The notes beneath the pieces are model-generated. The model was given only the letters and a program-made list of their open reading frames with translations, made no database searches and was not told where the DNA came from. Source: SYOC01 sp964441775 (GTDB taxonomy: Bacteria; Desulfobacterota; Binatia; Bin18). From it: a DNA stretch of 64,000 nucleotides. The stretch spans positions 1 through 64,000 of the forward strand of contig CAYTVL010000026.1 of NCBI GenBank assembly GCA_964441775.1. Reading direction: 5' to 3'. This document shows, in pieces, positions 1 to 8,825 of the stretch. How positions within the stretch are numbered: the stretch's first letter is position 1; each line of letters begins with the position of its first letter. Made by a program: the position numbers and the translations under genes.

Positions 1-39
1 ATAGCAAATCTTCCCTGGTCTGTCAAGTATATTATTACC

Positions 40-75
40 TTTGCTAAAGGGGGGATGGGGGATTTTCTTCTCGAA
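40..75. repeat. G-rich repeat fragment at window edge
   Basis: A short run alternating G-tracts and T-rich stretches (ctaaaggggggatggggga) lies between the window edge and the end of the CoA-transferase gene. It resembles the G-tract dispersed repeats common in metagenomic deltaproteobacterial-type genomes. Nothing else is visible in bases 1-121. Family assignment is an inference. Confidence 0.3.
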
Positions 76-121
76 ATAGTTCGGACGTGTACGAAGGATG
101 CAGCAGGAGCCTGAAACTGCT

Positions 122-1336
122 CTAAATGCACCCCTCCCGCCGCAACTCCTCAAGCGTTCGCTGATTCAGACCAAGTTCCTCCACATAAACTTCTTGATTA
201 TGTTCCCCAAGTAGCGGCGGGCGACGCGAGATGCGCCACGGCGTTTTCGTAAAAAAGAAGGGACCGCCGGGATAGCGAAAAGTCTGGCCCAACTCGGGAT
301 GCGTGATGTCGGAAAAGAATCCACGAGCGTTCAACTGCGGATCATCCACAAGCGCTTCAGGCGGCCGCACCATCGCGTAGGGAATGCGGCGCAACTGCGC
401 ACCTTCCATCAATTCGGCGATCGTGTAGTCCTTGGCCCAATCGTCTAGCACGTCGAAGAGATGTTCAGCATTCGCTTTACGATATTGAATATCGTCCCAC
501 TGGGGCTCGGTGAGATCCTGCGCCTTGTCGTCCATGTTGACCCATTCCACCAGTGAAGTCCAATCTCCCAGCGAACAGTGCATGATGTAGCCGTCTTTGC
601 AGCGCGCCACGCGGAAATATCGACTCCAGTGTAAACTGCCGCGACGTGTCTCCACCCCAAGCCCTTGATGGTAAAAAGGCGCGACATGTTCGACACACGC
701 CGCCACAGCCTCCTGGATACTGATATCCACCCATTGTCCGTCACCGATGGTGTCACGAGCCCACAACGCGGACATCGTACCGATCGCCGCAAAAAACGAC
801 GCGCTGTGATACGCTTGTAGCCCGAGTCCACGCAGCGGCGGTTCGTCCGGCGCTCCGTTCACGTAGATCATGCCTCCCATCGCCTCAGCGACAGTATCGG
901 AAGACTTGTACTCTTTGTACGGTCCAGTTTGCCCAAACGGCGTAATCGACGTGAGCACCAGCTTGGGATTGATCTGCTTCAACGTTTCATAGCCCAGGCC
1001 GAGTCGCGCCAGCGTCCCCGGCGCAAACGATTCAACAACGACATCAACTGTTTCCACAAGGCGCTTCAAGACTGCTAGACCGGCAGTCGCGTGCAGATCG
1101 AGCGTCACTCCACGTTTGCTGGTGTTGTAGAACCAGAAGAGCAGACTGCGATCATGGTGGGGCGCATCGTTCAGGAATGGTCCGATCTGCCGCGCACTGT
1201 CCCCACTTGGCGACTCAATCTTAATGACATCCGCGCCCATGTCACCCAACAGCTTGGCGCACAACGCGCCTTTGAGGTCAGTCAGGTCGAGCACGCGGAG
1301 GTCGGAAAGGGCAGTGTGAGTTGCAATGTCACTCAT
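122..1336 (-). CDS. Class III (CaiB/BaiF-family) CoA-transferase
   Basis: A member of the family III CoA-transferases, which move CoA between an acyl-CoA donor and a carboxylic acid through a mixed anhydride on an aspartate. The 404-residue protein opens with the family signature: an early LRVLDLTDLKGALCAKLLGD segment, then GADVIKIESPSGD, then NTSKRGVTLDLH and VVVESFAPGTLARLGLGYE. The length is normal for the family (about 380-420). An upstream ATG at 1399 is possible but adds a 21-residue hydrophobic stretch not expected in a cytoplasmic enzyme. The ATG at 1336 has a purine-rich GAAGGA upstream at a rather long spacing. The substrate cannot be read from sequence. The gene stands alone, with no acyl-CoA dehydrogenase next to it. 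Confidence 0.9.
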   Translation of the reverse strand: MSDIATHTALSDLRVLDLTDLKGALCAKLLGDMGADVIKIESPSGDSARQIGPFLNDAPHHDRSLLFWFYNTSKRGVTLDLHATAGLAVLKRLVETVDVVVESFAPGTLARLGLGYETLKQINPKLVLTSITPFGQTGPYKEYKSSDTVAEAMGGMIYVNGAPDEPPLRGLGLQAYHSASFFAAIGTMSALWARDTIGDGQWVDISIQEAVAACVEHVAPFYHQGLGVETRRGSLHWSRYFRVARCKDGYIMHCSLGDWTSLVEWVNMDDKAQDLTEPQWDDIQYRKANAEHLFDVLDDWAKDYTIAELMEGAQLRRIPYAMVRPPEALVDDPQLNARGFFSDITHPELGQTFRYPGGPFFFTKTPWRISRRPPLLGEHNQEVYVEELGLNQRTLEELRREGCI

Positions 1337-1494
1337 GATGGTAAAGTATCCTTCAAAGATGAACGGGAAAAGAGGTACTATAGGCAAGGTTAAAAACACG
1401 AGGAAAGAGAAATAAATTGGCCGTCCTTCCTATCCTCTCCTCTCGGGATGGTCTGAAAGAGGAGGCTGTGGTAGATGACCTGGAAGAGCATTCG

Positions 1495-1891
1495 ATGGAA
1501 ACCGACGAACAAGTACGTCGTTGGGCGAAAGCCAAGGAAAAACGACAGGCGGCTCAATTATGCTACGATCATCAACTCTATGGTGAAAGCGCTGCGCGTA
1601 GCTATTATGCTTGCTACCAAGCGATGTGGGCCGTCGTAGGTGCTTCCTCCGCTTGGCTTATGGCGACATGGCGGATTGATCAACGAGTTCTGTCGCGGTC
1701 GCTGGGCTACTCCGACACTGCTCCCTACCGCGTTGACAGGGCTGCGGAAGAAGCTTGAATCGCTCTATCGCTTACGTATTGCAGTGGACTATGCAGCAGA
1801 CTCGATCTCACAGGAGGAAGCCGAGGTTGGGCTCGACGTTATGCGGGAATTACTCCAAACGATCGCTCACCATACTGGATGGGCGCTATGA
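1495..1891 (+). pseudogene. HEPN-domain protein, frameshifted
   Basis: The first part, from ATG 1495, reads RRWAKAKEKRQAAQLCYDHQ and then SYYACYQAMWAVVG, typical of the first two helices of a HEPN domain of the HEPN/MNT type. Around base 1640 the matching frame changes by one. The continuation, GLWRHGGLINEFCRGRWATP followed by LRKKLESLYRLRIAVDYA, gives the remaining helices in another frame, ending at 1891. Uninterrupted, the product would be about 132 residues, a usual HEPN size. Either a one-base indel has inactivated the gene or the assembly has an error at 1636-1645. It is followed 10 bases later by a small ORF in the same direction, as in HEPN/partner pairs. Confidence 0.6.
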
Positions 1892-1901
1892 GGTTAACAA
1901 C

Positions 1902-2162
1902 ATGGAACAAGCGGTTCACTCTCCCGCCGCGGCAGCAGTAGGACTCGCCACGGCAGAGTTAATTCTGGCCATTCAAAAAGAATTCCCCCAGGTTCGTCTC
2001 GTGCCCTGTGAACCAGTGGAAGGAGAAGACATTCATCTGTGGGCCTATGTTCCTCTACCAGCTACACAACGACTCCTAGCGCAAGAGAAAATCGTCGAGA
2101 TTGAACAGACAATACAAGAAAAATACGGCGTACAGACAGTAGTCGTGACGATGCCAGAGTAA
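1902..2162 (+). CDS. Small protein downstream of the HEPN gene, function unknown
   Basis: An 86-residue product starting MEQAVHSPAAAAVGLATAEL. Predicted secondary structure alternates: a helix, a strand pair around RLVPCEPVEGEDIHLWAYVP, a helix LLAQEKIVEIEQTIQEKYG and a final strand VQTVVVTMPE. This could be a small alpha/beta partner of the HEPN protein or a reduced nucleotidyltransferase fold, but the GSxxxxxD motif of MNT antitoxins is absent, so I do not assign it. The ORF is open further upstream to 1755, but that extension only overlaps HEPN codons. Position right after a HEPN gene suggests a toxin/antitoxin-like pair. Confidence 0.5.
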   Translation: MEQAVHSPAAAAVGLATAELILAIQKEFPQVRLVPCEPVEGEDIHLWAYVPLPATQRLLAQEKIVEIEQTIQEKYGVQTVVVTMPE

Positions 2163-2190
2163 CTGATTGCTCATCAGGGCATTGCTCTAT

Positions 2191-2221
2191 TGAGTCATTG
2201 AGTCATCTGTTCAATGACTCA
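2191..2221. terminator. Inverted repeat between convergent genes, possible bidirectional terminator
   Basis: A perfect 11-bp stem (TGAGTCATTGA / TCAATGACTCA) with a 9-base loop lies between the 86-residue protein gene and the convergent cyclase gene. There is no strong T-run on either side, so termination is inferred from position. The ATTGAGTCA words also look like one of the word-like repeats seen elsewhere in the window. Confidence 0.4.
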
Positions 2222-2235
2222 ATTCTTCCAATGGC

Positions 2236-5200
2236 TCACTCTCTCAATTTCTCTGCCTGCATGAGCAGCAGTTCGCCTTTGATCCGGTAAATTTCAGCTT
2301 CGTAGAACCGTTCTCCACTTTTGTCTATCATCGTTAACGCCTCGGCGAGTGCCGCCAGCCCTTCCTCCACCTGCCCCGCTTTCTCATAGGCCTCGGCCAA
2401 CACTGCAAGATTATACGGCTGGTACAGCTCGATCCCTGCGACCTGGTGAGCAGCCATGCCCCGGCGTATCTGTTGAATGCCTTCCTCTACCTGCTCCTGC
2501 TCAGCCAACGCCCAGCCACGCCGTACAATGGCGCCTATTAAAGGAGCAACAAATCCGTGCTCGTTACAGAGCGCGATCAGTGCTGCGGCCTGCTGCCCAA
2601 CAGCCAGTGCTTCGTGGAGAAATTGGTGAAGAATCGTATTCATGAACCACGCAAAACCCAGGCTGGAAGGGTGGGCGATCTCCCGAGCTAGAGTGAGCCC
2701 CGCACGACTCCGTGTCAGCGCCTGATCCGGATACCCAAGCAACCACAAGATAGTGGCCAGATGGAGGAGACTGAACACCTCGAGGTCCACTCCAAGAAAA
2801 GCAAGGGCGGAGCTACGCTGCGCAGGGTCAGCAAGGGCAAGGGCTTGCTCACAATGAGTGCGGGCCAAGGCCAACTCTCCCAACGAATGCAAGACCGACC
2901 CTAACCCAAAGTGTGCTGCGGGGAGAAGTGCAGAGTCCTGCGCTCGCTGGGCCAGGGGGATAAGTTGCTCAGCTAGTTCACGCGCGGTTTGTAGCTCTCC
3001 CCGAAATAAATAAAACCGCCGCGTGCCCCAGAGCGCTGGGGAGAGCTGCGAAGTCTCACCGACCTGCCGGCACAGCGCAAGCGCGCGAGAGTACACTGCT
3101 CCCACTTCTGGCGCAGTAGGACCTTTGACGAATGCCAATGGCGTCGCCAGGGCGATTTGCAGCGTGAGTTCATGTTGGATACGCTCGGAGGTGTCTGGGA
3201 GAGTCTTCAGCAACTCCAGGGCAATCGTAAAGTTATTGATCGCCTCTTCACTCGCCGACCGTTGCACAGCCTGTTGCCCCGCTAACTGGAGATAGTCAAC
3301 CGCTTTCTCCGTGTTGGCGCTGCGACTGTAATGATGCGCCAACTCATCGTAATGTTCGGCCAGCTTCTCTTTGTAGACTTGCTCTAGCGCCTGCCCCGTT
3401 TGCTTGTGTAACACTTTCCGCCGTTCGACGAGCACCGAGTTGTAGGCCACGTCTTGGGTCAGTGCATGCTTGAAAATATATTCGCTCTCCGGGAAGGCGG
3501 GCTGCTCGTAGAGAAACTCTTTGCGCTGCAACGACGCCAACAGCCGGTAAAGGTCATCTTCGGGTTGCCGGATGACGTGGCGCACTAAGCTCAGAGGAAA
3601 TTGCCGACCAATGACGGAGAGCTGTTGCAGCAGGGTCTTTTCCTCTGGGGCGAGACGGTCGATGCGGGCCGCCAATACAGCTTGCACCGTTGTCGGAATT
3701 TGCAAAATAACTATCTGTTGCGTGGGCTGGTAGTATCCCGGAACACCAGTGAGCACCCCGTCCTCCACCAGTGTTTGGACCACTTCTTCCATGAAGAACG
3801 GTGTACCCTGAGTCTTCTCTAAGATCAGCTGTTTGAGAGACGTGAGACTGGCGTCACTGCCGAGCAGAAACGTCAGCAGTTCCTCCGCCTCAGCTTTGCC
3901 TAGCGGCGCGAGCCGCAACTGCGTGTAATACGTCTTTTGCCCCCACTCATGCCGATACTCAGGGCGGTAATTAGTCAAGAGCAACAGCTTGGCGCTGGCC
4001 ACACTCTCGCTGAGCACATCGAGAAAGCCCTGCGTCTCCCCGTCAATCCAGTGCAAATCTTCGAAGATCAACACCAACGGCTGATTGAGACTTTCTCTGA
4101 GGAACAACTTCTTGAGTGCGTCAAATGTGCGACGGCGGCGAATCTGCGGGTCCATCTGCTGTAACGGAGAGGGCTGCTCTTCAATCCCCAGTAAAGCAAA
4201 CAGATACGGCAGCGTGTCTTCCAGGCTGCGATCGAGTCCCAAAACTTTTCCGAGCACTTTCTCACGGCGCTTGCGTTCGTCATCGGTGGCTTGGACGTCG
4301 AAGTAATTCTTGAGCAACTCGATCACCGGCAAGTACGCCGTCGCTTTGCCGTGCGAGACTGAGTAGGCTTCCAACGCCAGACAGCCGCCCAAGGAGAGCA
4401 GCTCGAACTCATAAAACAGCCGCGACTTGCCGAGTCCCGGCTCGCCCATCGTCCCGACGATCTGTCCGCGCCCCGCTTTGGTGTGCTCTAATGCTCGCTG
4501 CAACTGCTCCATCTCACTCTGCCGTCCCACAAACCGCGTGAGTCCACGACGAGTGGACACTTGCAATCTCGTCCGTAATTGGCCCACGCCGAGCACTTCG
4601 TAAATGTTGAGCGAGTCGGCGACTCCTTTAATCTGTGTCGGCCCCAGGTCTTTGAAGGCGAAATAGCCGTCAGTGAGCCGATGCGTGTAGGCTGACACTA
4701 CAATCGCCCCAGGGGTAGCCAGTTGCTCCATACGCGCCGCCAGGTTGGTTGAATGGCCCACCGGCACGTAATCCGCATGCAAGTCGTCTTTGCGGATCGA
4801 GCGCAGCACCACCTCGCCGGTGTTGAGTCCCACCCGCATCAACAACGGCGGATAGCCTTTTGCTCGCAGCGTCTCCGCATAGCGGCGCATCTCCTCTTGC
4901 ATGCGTAGCGCCGCATAGAGCGCGCGTTGGGGGTGATCTTCATGGGCAATGGGCGCACCAAAGAGCGCGAAGATACCGTCTCCCAACGCCTGGGCTACAT
5001 AGCCTTCATACTGATGCACTGCATCCATCATCAGTTGCAACGCGGGATCAATAATCGCCTGGGCCTCTTCGGGATCGAGTCCTTCAATCAACGCGGTCGA
5101 GCCTTTAAGGTCGGCAAACAGCGCCGTGATGGTTTTCCGCTCACCATCGGTGACCGTCACCGCACGGATGCGCTCGGCGAGATGTTGCGGGGTGTAGCTG

Positions 5201-5505
5201 ACCGGGGGACGAGGTTCGGGGGCTGGGGGTTGGGTGTTAGGAGTTAGGGGTTGGAAACTTGAAACGTTGAACCCTTCGACCGGGCTCAGGACAGGCGTTG
5301 AACTTGGAATTAGCGAAGCATCTGCCCAGACCAATCCACGGTTGTCTATTTCGGAAATTTGCGGATGAGAGAAGAGCAGTTCTTCTCTGAGATCGTCGAG
5401 GATCTTCTCGTCCAAGGAGAATTCCCGCTGCAACGCACGGTAAGACATCCGACCGCGGGCGCGCAGCAAATCAACGGCTTGATCGACGATCTCAGAGAAC
5501 TTCAT
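2236..5505 (-). CDS. Class III adenylate/guanylate cyclase-like, AAA ATPase and TPR regulator (paralogue 1)
   Basis: A 1089-residue three-part signalling protein. Residues 1-65 form a small conserved domain (LLRARGRMSYRALQREFSLD), probably winged-helix-like. After a repeat-derived linker, residues about 120-300 are a class III nucleotide cyclase domain: FADLKGST carries the first metal Asp, GDGIFALFGAP the second, and VGHSTNLAARM the Asn/Arg pair. The residue before STN is His where many cyclases have Asp, so activity is uncertain. Residues about 330-620 are a P-loop ATPase (GEPGLGKSR; LIFEDLHWID as Walker B). TPR-like repeats fill the C-terminal 400 residues and end LLLMQAEKLRE. The start lies 5 bases after the dehydrogenase stop, so the two are likely co-transcribed. 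A close paralogue is at 36410-39721. Confidence 0.88.
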   Translation of the reverse strand: MKFSEIVDQAVDLLRARGRMSYRALQREFSLDEKILDDLREELLFSHPQISEIDNRGLVWADASLIPSSTPVLSPVEGFNVSSFQPLTPNTQPPAPEPRPPVSYTPQHLAERIRAVTVTDGERKTITALFADLKGSTALIEGLDPEEAQAIIDPALQLMMDAVHQYEGYVAQALGDGIFALFGAPIAHEDHPQRALYAALRMQEEMRRYAETLRAKGYPPLLMRVGLNTGEVVLRSIRKDDLHADYVPVGHSTNLAARMEQLATPGAIVVSAYTHRLTDGYFAFKDLGPTQIKGVADSLNIYEVLGVGQLRTRLQVSTRRGLTRFVGRQSEMEQLQRALEHTKAGRGQIVGTMGEPGLGKSRLFYEFELLSLGGCLALEAYSVSHGKATAYLPVIELLKNYFDVQATDDERKRREKVLGKVLGLDRSLEDTLPYLFALLGIEEQPSPLQQMDPQIRRRRTFDALKKLFLRESLNQPLVLIFEDLHWIDGETQGFLDVLSESVASAKLLLLTNYRPEYRHEWGQKTYYTQLRLAPLGKAEAEELLTFLLGSDASLTSLKQLILEKTQGTPFFMEEVVQTLVEDGVLTGVPGYYQPTQQIVILQIPTTVQAVLAARIDRLAPEEKTLLQQLSVIGRQFPLSLVRHVIRQPEDDLYRLLASLQRKEFLYEQPAFPESEYIFKHALTQDVAYNSVLVERRKVLHKQTGQALEQVYKEKLAEHYDELAHHYSRSANTEKAVDYLQLAGQQAVQRSASEEAINNFTIALELLKTLPDTSERIQHELTLQIALATPLAFVKGPTAPEVGAVYSRALALCRQVGETSQLSPALWGTRRFYLFRGELQTARELAEQLIPLAQRAQDSALLPAAHFGLGSVLHSLGELALARTHCEQALALADPAQRSSALAFLGVDLEVFSLLHLATILWLLGYPDQALTRSRAGLTLAREIAHPSSLGFAWFMNTILHQFLHEALAVGQQAAALIALCNEHGFVAPLIGAIVRRGWALAEQEQVEEGIQQIRRGMAAHQVAGIELYQPYNLAVLAEAYEKAGQVEEGLAALAEALTMIDKSGERFYEAEIYRIKGELLLMQAEKLRE
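5216..5300. repeat. Word-like repeats inside the cyclase linker
   Basis: The linker between the N-terminal domain and the cyclase domain is made of low-complexity words (ggttgggtgttaggagttag, then aacttgaaacgttg) followed by ccttcgaccgggctcaggac. That last element, read in the gene frame, gives PVLSPVEG. The same kind of word repeat occurs at other places in the window, and the paralogous cyclase has a different, unrelated word repeat at this point. Confidence 0.55.
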
Positions 5506-5510
5506 GCAGA

Positions 5511-7409
5511 CTATTTTCCTTGCGGCGGTCCAAAGGCCAGCAGGACATTTCCCGGCATGCCGTTAAAACTGTAGCCGGAAGTGAAGTACAGCCAGCCATC
5601 AACGACGGTGACTCCGGCCCCGTTCAATGACCCGCCATTGGCGGGCACTTTGTTCACAGTGTCATATTTCCGTTTGGTGTCATACTTCCAAATGACCTTC
5701 CCGGTCTTGGGATCGTACGCGCGCATGTATCCATCCATAGCTCCAACCAAGAGAATGCCGGGGATGAGCGTAGCAGCTTGGGGCTGCCCCGCGCTGCAGC
5801 CCACTGTGTCGAGACAGTCGGGCTTGGGAGGCGCGGCCTGCCAAAGAACGTCGCCAGTACCGATTTTCACCGCATGGATGCCGCCGGCTTTTTCCGGGGC
5901 GGCCGTATTCTCCCACACATCGGAGATCGGCACGTACGCAATTTGATCGTCAGCTGCGAACCCCCACTCGATGCCGCCGAGGAGACCGCCGGGCGAGAGT
6001 CGCTTTTCCCAGACCAACTCGCCGTTCTTGTCAGGATCAAGCGCATACATGACGCCGGACTTTTGTCCAGCCAGCACCACCGAGCGGCCATCTTTCCCTT
6101 TCCGCAAAATAGCGGAAGACCCATAGTCGATATCCGGTCCACATTTTTCACGCGCGATGGGATCGGCGCTGGGCGTCAGGCACGCCAGGGTAAACGCATC
6201 TCCCGGCGTGGTTTGTTTGGCCCAACGAACCGCCCCAGTCGCCAAGTCGAGCGCCATCACCGCATCAGAGGTGACTGCGGCTGGAGGCGAATAGCCATCA
6301 CCGGTGGTGATATAGATCAGGCCGCGTTGCTCATCAATCGTCGGCGCCGACCACACTCCAGCGCCAGCCGGACCATAGAGTTGCGTTCCTTTCGTGTTCT
6401 TCTTGGTGGGCTGCGCCGGATCTGGAATCGTGTAGGTTTTCCAGATGAGCTTGCCAGTCGCAGCGTCAAGCGCGGTGACACTCCCGCGAAACGTACAGCA
6501 CTCGTACTCGGGGAAAGAACCGCTGGCTTCCTCCGTGGAAGCGGCAGCGATGTACACGCGGTTTTTATACACCACGGGGGCCGCACTGATGGCCGTGTCA
6601 CGATGGTCATCCGCTAGGTACTCCCAAATCTTCTCGCCGGTGTTCGCGTCCAGCGCGTAGGCCCACCCTTTACGGTCCGCAGCATACACTACATAGCGTG
6701 GCGGATTGCTACCAGGCGCAGGTAAAACGGACATGGTCGCACGGACCGCGCCACGGGTGTCAAATTTCCAATGGGCGCACCCGGTTTGAGCATCGAGCGA
6801 ATAAATGGCGTTCGACATGCTGCCAATAAAGAGCCGTCCGCCCACCACGGCAGGCTGGGTGCCGACCGTGGCCGCGTTATGAAAACCAAAGGACCAACGC
6901 AATTGCAGCTTGCTTAACGCCGTGCGGTCCAACTTCGCTTGCGCTCCCGGTTGGAAGCGCGTATTGGCGAGGTCAATGCCCCAGCCAGACCAGTGCGGCT
7001 TGCTGAGGGCGTCAGCAGGAAGCGGCTCGCTTTTGGCGCAGCGCTGCAACTCTTCCGGCGCCTCGGCTGTGGAGCCCAACGTTTTGCCGGTAATGAACTC
7101 CGCCAACGCTTTCTTCCGCTCTTGGCTGACGTTGTACACATACATCGTCATCAGCCCTTTATCGAGCGCGAAAAAGATTTTCTCTGGCGGCAGCGCACGC
7201 AACTGCTCGCCGCGCATGGCCCGTGGTGGCGGGTTAGTATTATGACAGTTTGAACAAATGCGATTAAAAATTTCCGATGGAGTTTCCTCCTCAGCCCATA
7301 GTGCTGAGGTGTTGAGCAGCGCTAGCCCGAACACGAACCCCACAAGCATGAACAAACGCCAATCCGAAGTGAGGCTGGCATAGATTCCTTCTCGACGATC
7401 CGACACCAT
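5511..7409 (-). CDS. PQQ-dependent quinohaemoprotein dehydrogenase, polyvinyl-alcohol dehydrogenase type
   Basis: A 632-residue periplasmic enzyme. Residues 1-39 give a signal peptide (RLFMLVGFVFGLALLNTSALWA). A haem c site, CSNCH, follows at residues 52-56, before the dehydrogenase domain. An eight-bladed PQQ propeller fills the rest, with repeated motifs such as GRLFIGSMSNAIYSLDAQTG, YECCTFRGSVTALDAATGKL and GAMDGYMRAYDPKTGKVIWK. An N-terminal haem c followed by the propeller, and the ECCTF segment, match PVA-dehydrogenase-type (cytochrome) enzymes, which oxidise secondary alcohols. The exact substrate is unknown. The ATG at 7409 has GGGAGGG five bases upstream and is preferred over the ATG at 7466. 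The gene lies directly downstream of ccm genes that would install its haem. Confidence 0.88.
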   Translation of the reverse strand: MVSDRREGIYASLTSDWRLFMLVGFVFGLALLNTSALWAEEETPSEIFNRICSNCHNTNPPPRAMRGEQLRALPPEKIFFALDKGLMTMYVYNVSQERKKALAEFITGKTLGSTAEAPEELQRCAKSEPLPADALSKPHWSGWGIDLANTRFQPGAQAKLDRTALSKLQLRWSFGFHNAATVGTQPAVVGGRLFIGSMSNAIYSLDAQTGCAHWKFDTRGAVRATMSVLPAPGSNPPRYVVYAADRKGWAYALDANTGEKIWEYLADDHRDTAISAAPVVYKNRVYIAAASTEEASGSFPEYECCTFRGSVTALDAATGKLIWKTYTIPDPAQPTKKNTKGTQLYGPAGAGVWSAPTIDEQRGLIYITTGDGYSPPAAVTSDAVMALDLATGAVRWAKQTTPGDAFTLACLTPSADPIAREKCGPDIDYGSSAILRKGKDGRSVVLAGQKSGVMYALDPDKNGELVWEKRLSPGGLLGGIEWGFAADDQIAYVPISDVWENTAAPEKAGGIHAVKIGTGDVLWQAAPPKPDCLDTVGCSAGQPQAATLIPGILLVGAMDGYMRAYDPKTGKVIWKYDTKRKYDTVNKVPANGGSLNGAGVTVVDGWLYFTSGYSFNGMPGNVLLAFGPPQGK

Positions 7410-7458
7410 TAATCCCTCCCGTGGATAGAACTTGATTCTCTCGAGGCGCCTCGTTTTT

Positions 7459-7869
7459 CTACTCAAGCAGACACGAGCGCACTAACTCCGTGTCCAGGTA
7501 TTCCTGCATCGCCTGGATTTTTCCGCTGGCGATGCGCCACACGCGGCAGTAAGTGTTGTTATAATCCTTGCCGGTTTTCGTGCGCGCCACGCCGTGCGCT
7601 TGTTCAGCCACGAAATCCCCGTCAGCAATGAGATTCTCAATCGTCATGGCGATAGCGCCACCGTTTTCCAGTCGCGCGACCAGGGCATTTCGAAGCCCCT
7701 TGAGCACTTTTTGCTTACCCTGCATGGGTGGAATGCCGGACCCCATCACCGTGAGCGTGACATCATCAGCGGCGTCGGCCATGAAGCCTTCCATATCGCC
7801 TCGGCTCAAGGCGGCAATCGCTCGACGCACGAGCGCTTTGTTTTGTTCTTTCGTTTGTTCCGTGGACAT
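7459..7869 (-). CDS. SnoaL/NTF2-like (ketosteroid isomerase-fold) protein
   Basis: A 136-residue protein with the pattern of the SnoaL-like NTF2 superfamily: an N-terminal helix with ALSRGDMEGFMADAADDVTLT, then strands VAEQAHGVARTKTGKDYNNT and YCRVWRIASGKIQAMQEYLD. Members are small-molecule isomerases, hydratases or binding proteins; nothing here fixes the activity. A GGAGGGGC ribosome site precedes the ATG. The stop lies about 50 bases upstream of the dehydrogenase start on the same strand, so the two may be co-transcribed and may act on the same metabolite. That link is inference. Confidence 0.8.
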   Translation of the reverse strand: MSTEQTKEQNKALVRRAIAALSRGDMEGFMADAADDVTLTVMGSGIPPMQGKQKVLKGLRNALVARLENGGAIAMTIENLIADGDFVAEQAHGVARTKTGKDYNNTYCRVWRIASGKIQAMQEYLDTELVRSCLLE

Positions 7870-7994
7870 AGCCCCTCCTTATGCGAACTGTGGCAGCTTG
7901 CGGCAGCTTGGCGAAATATCGCTGCGAACATACGCCCGACAACGTGGAGGCGCAAGGAATGCACGGAAACCTTTTTCGTGCCCCAGTGGGTCTC

Positions 7995-8135
7995 CTACGA
8001 TGGTTTGTCGCCTTGGAGTGAGCGTTTCAGCGTATCGAGTTCTTGAGAAAGACGACGTTGTTGACGAGCAATGAACAAGAGGTAGAAGAAGATCACGAGC
8101 CAGGTGACACTAAAAGCAACAAGAAGATACAACAT
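7995..8135 (-). CDS. ccmD: CcmD-like small haem exporter protein
   Basis: A 46-residue ORF begins MLYLLVAFSVTWLVIFFYLL, one transmembrane helix, followed by the basic and polar tail RQQRRLSQELDTLKRSL. This matches the plan of CcmD: a short protein with one membrane span and a charged cytoplasmic tail that releases holo-CcmE from the CcmABC complex. It starts 13 bases after the ccmC stop, which is the expected place. Sequence conservation in CcmD is weak, so position and topology carry the assignment. Confidence 0.75.
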   Translation of the reverse strand: MLYLLVAFSVTWLVIFFYLLFIARQQRRLSQELDTLKRSLQGDKPS

Positions 8136-8148
8136 GAAAATGCTCTCA

Positions 8149-8823
8149 CTACCAAGCGCCTAATGCCGCTTGGCGTAACGCGATGATCTCGTCTCGCTGC
8201 TGCAAACTCCGCACCCGCAGCCACAGCAGCCAGCAGAAGAGCAGCAGAAACGCGAGGAAACACACCAACAACGTCCACATCATCTCCGGAGCCATCTTTT
8301 CAACTTTGGGATGAATGCCCCGCCACAGTCGTGTGGCGACATGCAAGATGGGAATGTCCAACACGCCGACAATGCCAAGGACTGCCGCATACCGTGCGGT
8401 CTGCTCTGTATCCCCAGCAAACATGCGCAGCAGCAAGTAGGCCGCATAGATGGTCCAAAGAATCACCACCATCGTCAAGCGCGGGTCCCACGTCCACCAC
8501 ACTCCCCAGATGGGGCGCGCCCAGAGCGAGCCGGTAATGATGACCAACGTACAAAAGACCATGCCGATCTCGGTGGCGGCGCGGGCTAGCAAATCGGAGA
8601 AACGATCTCCTTGCCAGAGATACGCGGCGCTGGCTCCGGCCACGGTAAAGAATCCTAAGTAGGTGTTAATCGCAATCGGCAGGTGAACATAAAAAATACG
8701 TTGCGCCACTCCCTGCATCTGTTCATTGGGGACGTAGAGAAAGATCATTGCCAGAGCCATCAGCATAGCGATGCAGGTGAGCCCCGGCAGCAACGTATCC
8801 GCGGACGGAGCAAATTTTCTCAT
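8149..8823 (-). CDS. ccmC: Haem exporter subunit CcmC
   Basis: A 224-residue integral membrane protein of the haem-handling (WWD) family. The tryptophan-rich signature WGVWWTWDPRLT is at about residues 110-121. The two haem-ligand histidines expected on either side are in FYVHLP and DIPILHVATRLWRG. Six membrane segments are visible. CcmC loads haem onto CcmE in the cytoplasmic membrane. The ATG at 8823 follows the ccmB stop by two bases; a longer reading to 8919 only overlaps ccmB. Length is normal (about 220-250). Confidence 0.93.
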   Translation of the reverse strand: MRKFAPSADTLLPGLTCIAMLMALAMIFLYVPNEQMQGVAQRIFYVHLPIAINTYLGFFTVAGASAAYLWQGDRFSDLLARAATEIGMVFCTLVIITGSLWARPIWGVWWTWDPRLTMVVILWTIYAAYLLLRMFAGDTEQTARYAAVLGIVGVLDIPILHVATRLWRGIHPKVEKMAPEMMWTLLVCFLAFLLLFCWLLWLRVRSLQQRDEIIALRQAALGAW

Positions 8824-8825
8824 TG

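Noticed and set aside
5778..6617. Plus-strand open frame of 279 residues
   Set aside because: Antisense to the PQQ dehydrogenase; composition is Arg/His-rich and typical of a shadow frame.
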